From positions 1-64,000 of the forward strand of contig CAMPVF010000006.1 of assembly GCA_946997485.1 (NCBI GenBank): DNA of 64,000 nucleotides, read 5' to 3'. This stretch comes from an uncultured Atopobium sp. (lineage in GTDB: Bacteria > Actinomycetota > Coriobacteriia > Coriobacteriales > Atopobiaceae). The position numbers were made by a program, and so were the translations under genes. Shown piece by piece: positions 52,801 through 60,601 of the stretch (within the stretch, counting starts at the first letter, position 1; each line of letters begins with the position of its first letter). Under the pieces are notes generated by a model. That model was not told the origin of the DNA. It was given only the letters and a program-made list of their open reading frames with translations, and searched no databases.

Positions 52801-53644
52801 TGTTAAAGTTTTTTACCTCAAAAATAGAATGATTTGTAAAATGAAATTCTCCTACTTCCCAAGAATTTTCAAAATATGCTCCTGTTTGATAATTAACACC
52901 TTTTCCGTCGATTACAAATTTTGTATTATCAAGGTATAAAGGACCTTTAAAATATACTGGTAGTCTATATAAATTAATTTCTGAATTAAGAGCTTTAAAA
53001 CCATTCCACTCATAAAGTTCCCACTTATCATCATCATATCTTTGATTAATAGTAGCATTTCTTAATTCATTATCTTTACTATGGAACATAAAATATCCAT
53101 TTGTTATGTCCATTTTAAGCTTGTCTTTGCTTGTTCCTACAATATTTCCACTTGTTTCAAAAGCAAAACCACTTTTAGGAAATTTAAAAACATAATTTCC
53201 GTCGTTTATCTCTGCACCTTTGGCTACTTTTATTGCAGTTCCATAGCCCGACATAGTAAGTTTTTTGCCGTCTGCTACAGATACATGAGCACCTTCGGCA
53301 AGGTCGATACCTGTGCCGGTACCAGTCATTTTTACGTCCTCAACAAATTTCAAATTTCCTTTTTTGTTAAAACTAATATTTGTTTCAGTAAGACTGACAA
53401 CGTTGAGCGTGTCGCCGTCTTTAGTCTTTTCTATTGCCTTAGCAAAGGTTTTAACTGGCTTTTCTTTTGTACCGTCATTAGCATCATTACCGTTGACTGC
53501 ATCCAAATAAATTTCGCTAGCAGACGGAGCGCCAACAGCCCTGGTATTCTCGGCCTGAATGGTATATGCGGGTAACAAAACCACAGCAACTGCAAGCATC
53601 AATGTAAACAGCAGAAACTTGGGGGTTGCAATTTTTTCTCTCAT
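49838..53644 (-). CDS. AT-rich sortase-anchored adhesin with beta-helix and InlB-type repeats; probable chimera
   Basis: 1268 residues from MREKIATPKFLLF (GGAGGG upstream; an ATG at 53656 precedes the site). The signal peptide is about 1-31. Residues about 45-400 look like a parallel beta-helix (SEIYLDAVNGNDANDG, then short turns). InlB/Listeria-Bacteroides repeats (FLGWFYKTAKGEEKAF; FAGWTIAPNGSGKVYN) lie at about 480-650. Two repeated beta domains (about 800-1170) share the pattern VQLTLGGDI / SLEYTGRLDVSSIK. A Pro-rich PTPEPAPTPEPA wall region and VPQTG (1237-1241) with membrane anchor and RKKNH tail end the protein. The middle (about 50140-53300) is far more AT-rich, with AAA/GAA/TTT codons, than the ends, which match the host. 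Confidence 0.9.
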   Translation of the reverse strand: MREKIATPKFLLFTLMLAVAVVLLPAYTIQAENTRAVGAPSASEIYLDAVNGNDANDGTKEKPVKTFAKAIEKTKDGDTLNVVSLTETNISFNKKGNLKFVEDVKMTGTGTGIDLAEGAHVSVADGKKLTMSGYGTAIKVAKGAEINDGNYVFKFPKSGFAFETSGNIVGTSKDKLKMDITNGYFMFHSKDNELRNATINQRYDDDKWELYEWNGFKALNSEINLYRLPVYFKGPLYLDNTKFVIDGKGVNYQTGAYFENSWEVGEFHFTNHSIFEVKNFNTHWRAKGITFGYGNKVLVDNEAKIIVKNNGNGGFNANEGIATFSGGYLEGDGHSGSLFGAQDKPNTKIVFGADSVVNTPMKSDSDNGLGQSGTNYIVIGGSHKVKYSPNYQGGLAIPVNGEENGNEKLTWFQLTDKNIEKINPINKNGNAYEYSVKNPSDDGNKYVWTPAAKVTFKLNNADASFADNTNADKEFKTIRGYKLDDVVGNVNPGNPTDKNGVKFLGWFYKTAKGEEKAFVWNEKLTADTEVYAKWERKTVIYHNGAGKDYISSVSKDAKDIEVLSFDDILKEKDDFKVEGKKFAGWTIAPNGSGKVYNAKDKIDFAEGQSQIDLYAKYTDDEYKVSFSANGGTFSENSIFKTKTDVFTIEKDANGGDVAVLNKKAKYNDKLFDLLNGFDHNELKPDVKATKIGFVIGNKDNWSTTAEPGGTGIRFDDHKFYIFNTPGKNPQITKDTTYYLTWKDDPSIPNENKISSQETIDSDIWSDSKETSKDIKIVSENEEFALTGGVNVSSIKDKMKAIENIFNKEEKDFDKISLTGAKSTFTATLTLPKEVEAPKNLQVEAKGLGDCFEVSDTKVNGQKITVTFKLKDGMTDYKKLKDAVLSTGDKDSTLSVTVSGLKLKDFDKRKDGEKFTIKGEVKGDFSAVAKDGDTIKKFDFKWTGKQSQEGKDVEAKDDSTIQYTIMVSKPVQLTLGGDILIGEDTEHNALHKVNRGESLEYTGRLDVSSIKKQIQLLKDNYAGDSDTITTENIKSEFVAELTVPEGLEIPTDVKATLTENKLFEVKAGDVKLDGNKIIVKMTLKNANYNKFTDLYNDVTSVPDTLDLKVPGIKVKDSVSDGSKLTVVGNVYGNFKGKATSQSGKKEVYNYKWTAEQTEDGKDFLIKDDKNNKTIQYTVVIAPTPQPIPDPTPDPVPTPEPAPTPEPAPTPEPAPTPTPEPTPEPAPTPEPVPTPELKVPQTGDLFGFAAPLAALGAALAGFAYSRKKNH

Positions 53645-53761
53645 ATGGCCCTCCATAACATAGTAGGAATACTGCGAAAATAAACAAGCAGGTAAATACG
53701 CTAACAGTAAAGCGCACTTACCTGCTTATTTCGTAAACTGATATAGATTGTGCAGAAACGG

Positions 53762-53801
53762 ATAGTACTAGCCTGCCTGCCTGCCTGCCTGCCTGCCTGC
53801 C
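53762..53801 (-). promoter_or_regulatory. (GCCT)n repeat abutting a -10 box upstream of the adhesin gene
   Basis: A 31-base run of GCCT units (53771-53801, about 7.75 copies) ends three bases before TACTAT (minus strand, 53762-53767), the same -10 hexamer as in the G10 promoter. The -35 position would fall in the repeat. The array lies 127-157 bases before the start codon, and no reading frame joins it to the gene, so copy changes would act on transcription. Confidence 0.65.
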
Positions 53802-53968
53802 GATGATTGTATTTGAACGTTCATACTTTGGCAACCTCGTATACTGATGGATTCTCAAAAATTTCTTATTATATTATAAACTCAAACACTGCATTTAGAC
53901 AGCGCAAATTCAAGAATTTTTCAATTGTCGGAATATACGCTAAAAGTACTATACTGACGTTAATTCCA

Positions 53969-54003
53969 CCCGAGAAACCTCACCTTTCCGCAGCTATACG
54001 TAA
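53969..54003. repeat. Flanking direct repeat, right copy
   Basis: This is the exact counterpart of the segment at 49376-49411. Here it is separated from the inverted-repeat element by about 60 extra bases that contain a perfect 17-bp tandem duplication. Confidence 0.85.
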
Positions 54004-54016
54004 ACAAGGTACCCTT

Positions 54017-54050
54017 CATACAGGTTACGATCGCATACAGGTTACGATCG
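54017..54050. repeat. Perfect 17-bp tandem duplication
   Basis: CATACAGGTTACGATCG occurs twice head to tail. It is absent from the sister copy of this unit at 49.4 kb, so it arose or was inserted after the duplication. Confidence 0.9.
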
Positions 54051-54095
54051 CAATATCTCTCACACAAACTTGCAGCCGCGATGTTGACGCCCACG

Positions 54096-54344
54096 TGTAA
54101 TTTTTCGGCAAACATATTGAATGAAATTGGACAAAATACCCACTTTGACACGAGGCAAACGCCCAAAATCGCCCAAAGGTGCTCGCCGGGCCACGTGGTT
54201 AACCATGTTAACAAACGCATTACCTGCGGGAATGGAAAATGCTGCCAAGCAAGGCGCGCCAGGTTTGCCTTCAGCCGCGCACAACCTCGTGTCAAACTAG
54301 GGTTTTGTACAATTTCGGGCAAAAATTCGCCCGAAAAATTTTTG
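54096..54344 (+). mobile_element. TTGACACGAG inverted-repeat element, right of the AT-rich adhesin gene
   Basis: About 249 bp, same structure and orientation as the copy at 49440 (boxes 131 bases apart, core CCTGCGGGAATGGAAAAT). Together they form direct repeats of about 310-370 bp, including the flank at 53969, around the adhesin gene. Confidence 0.78.
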
Positions 54345-54695
54345 CGTTAACACTAGACTAATAAGATTCCCCCATAGTTCTTTTTTTTGGTTATTAAGGT
54401 AAACTATCTGCCGCAAACTCACCAAAAGAGACTCGCATACAATAATACGCCCGGATGATACTCCTGCTAAGACGCGTACAACTCCATAAGAATAGGAATA
54501 TCTGTTTACCTGTTGTGCTGAATTGACAATCTATTTTGCAAAATATGAATCTAGGCTAATTTAAACGTTTGCTTAGCTACAAAGCATGCAACTTATAACA
54601 CGATCTTCAAACCGGCTATTTGGTCCAACAAACATCAAGTAAGTAGAAACCCAACTACCGTCTAGCAACTACACACTCGTAATGTTGATATAACA
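54345..54695. other. AT-rich gene-free stretch
   Basis: About 350 bases between the right element and the PTS operon terminator. I see no open frame, repeat or promoter that I can support. Confidence 0.5.
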
Positions 54696-54736
54696 GAAAA
54701 AGATATGCCGCCCTACCGAAGCAGGGCAGCATATCT
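54696..54736 (-). terminator. Intrinsic terminator of the alpha-glucoside-type PTS operon
   Basis: The stem AGATATGC-TGCCCT pairs with AGGGCGGCATATCT around a short loop and is followed by TTTTTCTG on the minus strand, 18 bases past the PTS stop. Confidence 0.9.
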
Positions 54737-54753
54737 GTGGGGACTATATAGTG

Positions 54754-56313
54754 TTATAGTTTCTTCAGATAATCCTTAAAGGCATCTTTTACATCTTCAA
54801 CACCTAGACCTATTATCACTTGGATATGTTTTGGTTTTACTATATTGCCATTGGCTGGATATTTATCTAAAAGCTCCTTCTTAACTAATGAATCGTCCTT
54901 AACGCCGATGCGAAGGCGTGTTATACAATTGTTAATACTCTCGATATTATCTTTGCCGCCAAGCCCCTCGAGCAAGACATCGAATTTCTTGTAAACAGCA
55001 TCGCCATCGTTAACAACTGTAGAAAGTTCATCCGCTGTAGCAACATCATCTGAAGAACCGTCTAAACATGCTTCACTGCGCCCTAAGGTATGTAAATGAA
55101 GCGTAACGATTAAAAACTTAAATGCAAAATATTCAATTGCTGTTAGTACAACAAACAATATCGGTATGAGCCATTGTCTACCCATTTCAACGGGAACAGC
55201 AAGAGAATACAAAATTGTCTCGACGAGATTGCCTACAAATGTCTGCAAACCAACGATACTTGCCAACCAAAGGCCAAAACCATAAATAACTGCATGAACA
55301 AGCCATAGAATTGGAGAAGTGAATAAAAATATAAACTCAATAGGCTCAGTAATACCAGCTAAAAATGACGCTACCACTGCCGGTATAAGGGTACCTGTAA
55401 CCTCTTTACGCTTGTTTTTATCTGCCGTATGAATAAGTGCAAGCGCAATACCAGCCGGTAATGCTGTATAACCAAAGTTCATAAGGTAGCCGATAGATGG
55501 ATGCAATGTGGTTATATTTGCAATGTTGCCTATTTCAGCAAACCAAATATTCATACCGCCATAGTATGTTGTGCCAGCGATCTCTGCGGTGCCGCCAAGT
55601 GCCGTATAGTACAAAGGCATCCACAAAAAGTGATGAAGACCAAATGGAAGGAGCAAACGATTAAGAAAACCGTACATAAAGTATCCAATTGGCCCCTCTT
55701 TCGCCATCCAAATCACTGTTTGCTCAATTGCATAATCAACCGGCGGCCAAATATAGGTTACTAGAATAGCTAATATGGCAACAATTGCAATGAGTACCAA
55801 GAAGGCAAATTTGGTTCCCTCATAAGGCGATAGATACTTAGGAAATTTAACCTTATAAAGTTTGTTATGAACGTAACCAGTAATACAGCCGAGTATGATA
55901 CCCAGGAAAACGCCCATGTCAGTTACCTGAACGCCAAGCACCATAGCCTGTCCAGTTCCCGCTAGTCCAAACTTACCCGCTTCCGCCAACATACCATTCT
56001 GTTGCAACCAAAAATTATTCGCATAGAGAAAAATAATAAAAACACTAACGGCAAGAATTGCAGCATCGCTAATCTTTTCCTTAGCCATAGCAGCTGCGAT
56101 ACCCACACAAAAGATAAGAGAAAGATTCCCCAACATACCATTAGTAAGCATTCTAAAGAAGAACTTACCAATGTCAGAGAGAAACAATGGCATAAAATCA
56201 AGACGCAGTACAGCTGAGATAGCAATCACAATACCAGCAACTGCCATAAACATAACAGGTTTAATGATTGAGCGAGAGAATGTTTGCATGCCCGCATAAA
56301 GTTTATCTTTCAT
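54754..56313 (-). CDS. PTS sugar transporter EIICB, alpha-glucoside/glucose family
   Basis: 519 residues; ATG 56313 has AGGAG six to seven bases upstream. The EIIC domain (about 1-410) has about ten membrane helices and the family motif GITEPIEFIFLF (about 323-334). The EIIB domain (about 440-519) carries the phosphorylated cysteine in NNCITRLRIGV (about 466). No EIIA domain is fused or adjacent, so a shared EIIA is expected. With a CDM-type GH4 enzyme upstream, the imported sugar is probably an alpha-glucoside delivered as its 6-phosphate. Confidence 0.9.
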   Translation of the reverse strand: MKDKLYAGMQTFSRSIIKPVMFMAVAGIVIAISAVLRLDFMPLFLSDIGKFFFRMLTNGMLGNLSLIFCVGIAAAMAKEKISDAAILAVSVFIIFLYANNFWLQQNGMLAEAGKFGLAGTGQAMVLGVQVTDMGVFLGIILGCITGYVHNKLYKVKFPKYLSPYEGTKFAFLVLIAIVAILAILVTYIWPPVDYAIEQTVIWMAKEGPIGYFMYGFLNRLLLPFGLHHFLWMPLYYTALGGTAEIAGTTYYGGMNIWFAEIGNIANITTLHPSIGYLMNFGYTALPAGIALALIHTADKNKRKEVTGTLIPAVVASFLAGITEPIEFIFLFTSPILWLVHAVIYGFGLWLASIVGLQTFVGNLVETILYSLAVPVEMGRQWLIPILFVVLTAIEYFAFKFLIVTLHLHTLGRSEACLDGSSDDVATADELSTVVNDGDAVYKKFDVLLEGLGGKDNIESINNCITRLRIGVKDDSLVKKELLDKYPANGNIVKPKHIQVIIGLGVEDVKDAFKDYLKKL

Positions 56314-56322
56314 CACGCACTC

Positions 56323-57066
56323 CTAAATATCGTTAAAAGTTACAAGAGCATGATCATTGTCAATAAGCAATTTCTTATAAAATGGATTAACAGCTTCGTG
56401 AAGTGTATCAGTACGATTGATATTTAAACCAGAAAGGTGCATAAGTTCATAGTCAACATAACCTGGATGACACATAAACTCTAACGAACCGCACTTTGTT
56501 AACTTATCAAGCATTTCCTTTACCAACAGTGGCTTCCAAAGCTTACGCTGGTGAGCAAATTGGTCAAAATTCATAAATGAACCAGTTGTTTTGATGTCTG
56601 CAGGGACAGCAAAATTATTCCGAACGGGTAGCTTAAACTCACGCGCAAGCTCAATAAACACATCCTTCACCTGCGAGGCAGTATTAATGTGATGATGAGA
56701 GTCTAAATGACTTGGCTTAATGCCCGCATGAATAACACGCTCGATTTGAGCTTTCCATTCACGATAAACATCATCTTTACTAACTACGCCATCCTGTTCA
56801 TAAAAATCAAGATAATGAAACGTACCGTCTTCTTTAACCAGCGAAGGAACGTCGGTTAATAGAGGCTTATACGTAGTAATATTTAGATGGACGCCTACAG
56901 CAAGTGATGGATGATCCTTTGCAAGTTGTACTGCTCTATCGAAACTTGGCATATTTGCCATTACGGTTGTGGAGGTAATGATCCCCTCAGTAAACGCCTT
57001 AATAATCCCAAGACTTATGGCTTCCGTATATGCAAAGTCATCCGCATTAACTATTAACTTACCCAT
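56323..57066 (-). CDS. ChbG/YdjC-family carbohydrate deacetylase
   Basis: 247 residues. MGKLIVNADDFAYTEAISLG has the metal-binding DD (residues 9-10). GVHLNIT (His) and SHLDSHHHIN (His pair) complete the YdjC metal site. The family removes an N-acetyl group from chitooligosaccharides or their phosphates. It sits between the GH4 gene and the PTS gene. Deacetylation would be needed only if the substrate carries an N-acetyl sugar, which is unusual with an alpha-glucosidase partner. Confidence 0.85.
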   Translation of the reverse strand: MGKLIVNADDFAYTEAISLGIIKAFTEGIITSTTVMANMPSFDRAVQLAKDHPSLAVGVHLNITTYKPLLTDVPSLVKEDGTFHYLDFYEQDGVVSKDDVYREWKAQIERVIHAGIKPSHLDSHHHINTASQVKDVFIELAREFKLPVRNNFAVPADIKTTGSFMNFDQFAHQRKLWKPLLVKEMLDKLTKCGSLEFMCHPGYVDYELMHLSGLNINRTDTLHEAVNPFYKKLLIDNDHALVTFNDI

Positions 57067-57151
57067 ATTATATAACCCCTAAATTGCAAAACTTTTAACA
57101 TAACCTTTCACACTATCTGTAATGTGCTGCACAGCACAAAGTTGGTTTAGA

Positions 57152-58459
57152 TTAGTGCAGGTTAGCCCAAAAATCTTTATTTGCCACGAGCAGTTCATCC
57201 AATACCGTCTTTGCAACATCTGCATTTGGAATTGTTTGATTGAGAGTAAAGGCTTCAAACGCCTTCTGGTAGGACTGTTCGAAGAAGGCATCTACAAGCA
57301 TCTTTTCTGCTGCAACCTGTGCTTCCATAATTCCTTTATGAAAATCTGGAATGTCAAAGCGTAACGAAATTGGTTCAGCACCAGTTGCGTTAACGTGACA
57401 TGGTACCTCGACGACTGCATCCTGTCGCAAATTAGGAATGGCGCCTTTATTAGGAACGATAAGCATAAAACGATCATTTTTATTGTGTAAAATCGACGCG
57501 GCAATATCAACAATATACTTTCCGTGTTCTGTACTGGCAAAAACATCAGCCGCATCGGGGTCGCCGGCCTTAATTGCGCGCACCGCTTCCTTGATTGTTT
57601 TAAGACGGCCATCCATAATTTCATTTGCTCGTGTATAGTTTTTGTCTGACTCGGCAACCATGCGATTGGGGTACAAATAATACTGCAAGTAGTTGTTGGG
57701 GATGTTGTTGGGGAAATGCTTCGTAATCATACACATATTATTGTATGTGTGTGCCCAGCTTGGTTCCATGCCCTCTGTATTAACCCCTTGCGTTTGCATT
57801 TTTTTAATAATCTCTGGCATTACATCACGCTCAAGTTCAATATCATAAATTGAATGATACCAACCAAAATGATTTAATCCGTAATAGACAGGCACCCAAT
57901 TATCACGGTTGTAGCCAAATGACTTACATAACAACTCTTCAATGGCAATGGTCATATCGCAAGCATTAATTATCTTTGCCTTAGGATATGCGCGACGAAC
58001 GCATTCTGCAATTATGGACTCGGGATTTGTATAATTCAGAACCCATGCATTAGGAGCATATTGTTGGACGTAGCCAATTAATTCAACAAAGCCCTTCATT
58101 GAACGTAGCCCGTACGCAAAACCACCTAAACCACACGTTTCTTGCCCAACTACATCGTGCGCTAAAGGAATTTTTTCATCCTTCTCACGCATTTGCATTT
58201 TTCCCACACGAAGTTGTGAAAATATGTAGTCGATGCCACTAAAAGCAACTGCGGGATCCTCCGTCTTAATAAGCACTACATCAAGTTTCTTCTTAGCAAG
58301 AATAGTTTTAACAATGAGGTACATATCATCGTTTTGCACCGAATCATTATCGTATAAGCGAATTTCATCTACCGGAAATTCCTTATGATTAAGCAATGTA
58401 AGGATAATACCTGGTGTATGACTCGCTCCACCGCCTGCAATAGCAACCTTAAGACCCAT
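57152..58459 (-). CDS. GH4 family 6-phospho-alpha-glucosidase-type enzyme
   Basis: 435 residues from MGLKVAIAGGGASHTPGI; GAAAGGAAG upstream supports ATG 58459 over 58498. The N-terminal GGGAS loop binds NAD. NYTNPES and NACDMTI carry the asparagine and cysteine of the metal and substrate site. In GH4, CDM- at this place is associated with 6-phospho-alpha-glucosidases (CNVP with beta types). GLNHFGW contains the conserved His. It uses NAD+ and Mn2+ to cleave 6-phosphoglycosides in the cytoplasm. First gene of the operon GH4-deacetylase-PTS. Confidence 0.88.
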   Translation of the reverse strand: MGLKVAIAGGGASHTPGIILTLLNHKEFPVDEIRLYDNDSVQNDDMYLIVKTILAKKKLDVVLIKTEDPAVAFSGIDYIFSQLRVGKMQMREKDEKIPLAHDVVGQETCGLGGFAYGLRSMKGFVELIGYVQQYAPNAWVLNYTNPESIIAECVRRAYPKAKIINACDMTIAIEELLCKSFGYNRDNWVPVYYGLNHFGWYHSIYDIELERDVMPEIIKKMQTQGVNTEGMEPSWAHTYNNMCMITKHFPNNIPNNYLQYYLYPNRMVAESDKNYTRANEIMDGRLKTIKEAVRAIKAGDPDAADVFASTEHGKYIVDIAASILHNKNDRFMLIVPNKGAIPNLRQDAVVEVPCHVNATGAEPISLRFDIPDFHKGIMEAQVAAEKMLVDAFFEQSYQKAFEAFTLNQTIPNADVAKTVLDELLVANKDFWANLH

Positions 58460-58563
58460 GGCATACTTCCTTTCGGTATGGAATACTATTAAAAGCACTA
58501 AGCACTTCTTAATTGCTATCGTATGCGTACTACAATGCTCAAAGCATGAAATCAGGGCTTTAG

Positions 58564-58579
58564 TTAATTTAGTTATTAA
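58564..58579. promoter_or_regulatory. Candidate operator between the GH4 operon and rpiR-type gene
   Basis: TTAATTTAGTTATTAA is a near-palindrome in the divergent intergenic region, a plausible target of the RpiR regulator. There is no direct evidence beyond symmetry and place. Confidence 0.3.
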
Positions 58580-58675
58580 ACGTTAAATTTTTCATATTGC
58601 GTAAAAGCTTCCATACTAAAATAGTGGTAATTGTTAACTGAGCCAATTGCGCATTGTCAAATGAAAGAGCAAGCC

Positions 58676-59521
58676 ATGAACCTATTACAGATGAGAATAA
58701 CCGATCATTTCTACGAACTCAACTCAAACGAGAAAGAGGTGCTAAAAAATATCTTACTAAAATATCAAGAAATACCAACTTACACCATAACCAACCTTTC
58801 CCATATAGCGTATACATCGACAGCATCTCTTTCACGCCTTATTAAGAAATTGGGCTTTTCTTCGTTTAGCGAATTCAAGGTTAAGACTCAAATTGACTTG
58901 GATGCAGAGCTGGAAAAAAATTTACAAACTGATATAGAGTTCGACGAAAAAGAGTACCTAAAAGTTGTTATACAAGACATAAAGCAAACCCTCGCCATGA
59001 ACCATGCTTTGATAGATGAAATTGCACAGCTCCTTGCAAGGAAAAACGAACTGTATATTTATGGAACAGGCTCGAAACAAAAGGAAATAGTAAAGGATTT
59101 TGCGAATGATTTGCTCTATTTTGGAAAACGAGTCCAGGCTATACGCAATAGCGGTGATTTATCACATATGTGCTCAAATGTGATGTCAGCAAATGCAATA
59201 CTAGTCGTATTATCACTTAATGGCCGCGGAGAAAATATTGAGAATTCACTTACAACTGCAACAGCCAGAGGAATTACACTAATAACAATCACGATAGATA
59301 GCGTTAACACGATAAGCAAACTTGCAAACTATGCGCTCTACTACAAAGATAGCATGGCCAATACAAGTCTTTACTGGACGACCCATAGTATATCCATGCT
59401 AATTGACGTGCTAGTACGACGAATTATCCAACAGTGTTGCTTATCTTCACAACAACAAACTTACAACGAAGACGCATTGAGCTCTAACATCTCGAAAGAA
59501 CCCTTGAATATGCACCGTTGA
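58676..59521 (+). CDS. RpiR-family transcriptional regulator
   Basis: 281 residues from MNLLQMRITDHFYELNSNEK (a weak AAAGAG site; 58631 and 58661 are in-frame alternatives). The N-terminal helix-turn-helix (about 1-75, TSTASLSRLIKKLGFSSFSE) binds DNA, and the SIS domain (about 115-255, LYIYGTGSKQ; VVLSLNGRGEN) senses a sugar phosphate. It is divergent from the GH4-deacetylase-PTS operon and is the likely local regulator. Confidence 0.92.
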   Translation: MNLLQMRITDHFYELNSNEKEVLKNILLKYQEIPTYTITNLSHIAYTSTASLSRLIKKLGFSSFSEFKVKTQIDLDAELEKNLQTDIEFDEKEYLKVVIQDIKQTLAMNHALIDEIAQLLARKNELYIYGTGSKQKEIVKDFANDLLYFGKRVQAIRNSGDLSHMCSNVMSANAILVVLSLNGRGENIENSLTTATARGITLITITIDSVNTISKLANYALYYKDSMANTSLYWTTHSISMLIDVLVRRIIQQCCLSSQQQTYNEDALSSNISKEPLNMHR

Positions 59522-59558
59522 TAAGGCTGAAATAGACTCCTATCTGCTAAAAATTAGA

Positions 59559-59590
59559 ATATGCCGAATACATGAATGTATCCGGCATAT
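59559..59590. terminator. Stem-loop after the rpiR-type gene
   Basis: ATATGCCG-A-ATACAT / ATGTAT-C-CGGCATAT is a 14-bp imperfect stem. It lacks a T-run, so termination is uncertain. Confidence 0.45.
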
Positions 59591-59683
59591 GATAGTTGCG
59601 TTCGTCTAGTAGTCATAAAACAGATAAAGCAGTGCTTCAATTAAGCTGTCATACAAGTGCCAACTACGAGTTAAGGTAACCGA

Positions 59684-60556
59684 CTATTCAATATACAGCT
59701 GAGCTTTGCCATCGCTGCCAAACACTTGCAACTTATGTTCAACAATGGCAGTAACAGCATCCTTGACCGGCTTCATAAAGCACCTAGGATCAAACTCATC
59801 ACTACTTAGTTTTTCACTCATTTGTCGCAGCGCGTTAGAAAAGCCCGACTTAAGCTCCGTTCCAACATTGACTTTTTGAATCCCTAAGGATATGCACTTC
59901 TTAAATTCATCATCAGTTAAACCGGAACCACCATGCAACACTAATGGACAGTCAGTAATTCCAGCTATCTTCTCTAATCTAGCAAAATCAAGGTTCGGTT
60001 CTTTTTTATAAAAACCATGTACTGTTCCAATTGCAACAGCAAGTGCATCAATATGGGTTTGCTGTATGAATGGAATGACATCCTCTGGGTCTGTTAAAAC
60101 ATCTGCATTATCAGCAACAACTATATCTTCTTCTTTACCTCCAACTTTCCCTAATTCTGCCTCTACTGAACAGTTGTAATCCTTTGCATAATGCGAGATC
60201 TCAGATGTAATGGCTATATTATCAGCATAAGCATGTCTCGAAGCATCAATCATCACAGATGGAAAGCCGATGTCAATTGCTTTCTTAATTAAGGCGACAT
60301 CAGTTCCATGATCAAGATGTAAGCAAATTGGAACTGTAGAAACCTCCGCAATACCTAATACCATATGATATAGCTGATGAAGCCCCATGTATTTTATCGC
60401 ACCCGATGAGGCCATTAGTATAACTGGTGCATTCTGAGAAATGGCCGCATTCACGATCGCTTGAGCATCTTCGTAGTTATTAAAGTTAAATGCACCAACT
60501 GCAAATCCATTGCTACGCGTTTGCGCCAATAGTTCTTTTAACGTAAATAATCTCAT
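59684..60556 (-). CDS. Class II fructose/tagatose-bisphosphate aldolase
   Basis: 290 residues from MRLFTLKELLAQTRSNGFAV; GGGAG lies five bases before ATG 60556. Zinc ligands are in CLHLDHGTD (about 78-86), EAELGKVGG (about 132-140), GTVHG and the VLHGGSG loop. It splits a ketose 1,6-bisphosphate to dihydroxyacetone phosphate and glyceraldehyde 3-phosphate. The gene lies downstream of a fructose-family PTS, so it may be the tagatose (GatY/KbaY-like) or fructose form; sequence alone does not settle this. Confidence 0.9.
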   Translation of the reverse strand: MRLFTLKELLAQTRSNGFAVGAFNFNNYEDAQAIVNAAISQNAPVILMASSGAIKYMGLHQLYHMVLGIAEVSTVPICLHLDHGTDVALIKKAIDIGFPSVMIDASRHAYADNIAITSEISHYAKDYNCSVEAELGKVGGKEEDIVVADNADVLTDPEDVIPFIQQTHIDALAVAIGTVHGFYKKEPNLDFARLEKIAGITDCPLVLHGGSGLTDDEFKKCISLGIQKVNVGTELKSGFSNALRQMSEKLSSDEFDPRCFMKPVKDAVTAIVEHKLQVFGSDGKAQLYIE

Positions 60557-60601
60557 ACTTACTCCCAAATATATTACGCAATCCCTGATACAAAACGTCG
60601 C

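Noticed and set aside
53708..53824. Short upstream frame (MNVQIQSSAGRQAG..) containing the GCCT repeat before the adhesin gene
   Set aside because: It stops well before the adhesin start, and none of the three frames through the repeat joins the adhesin frame, so translational switching is not supported.
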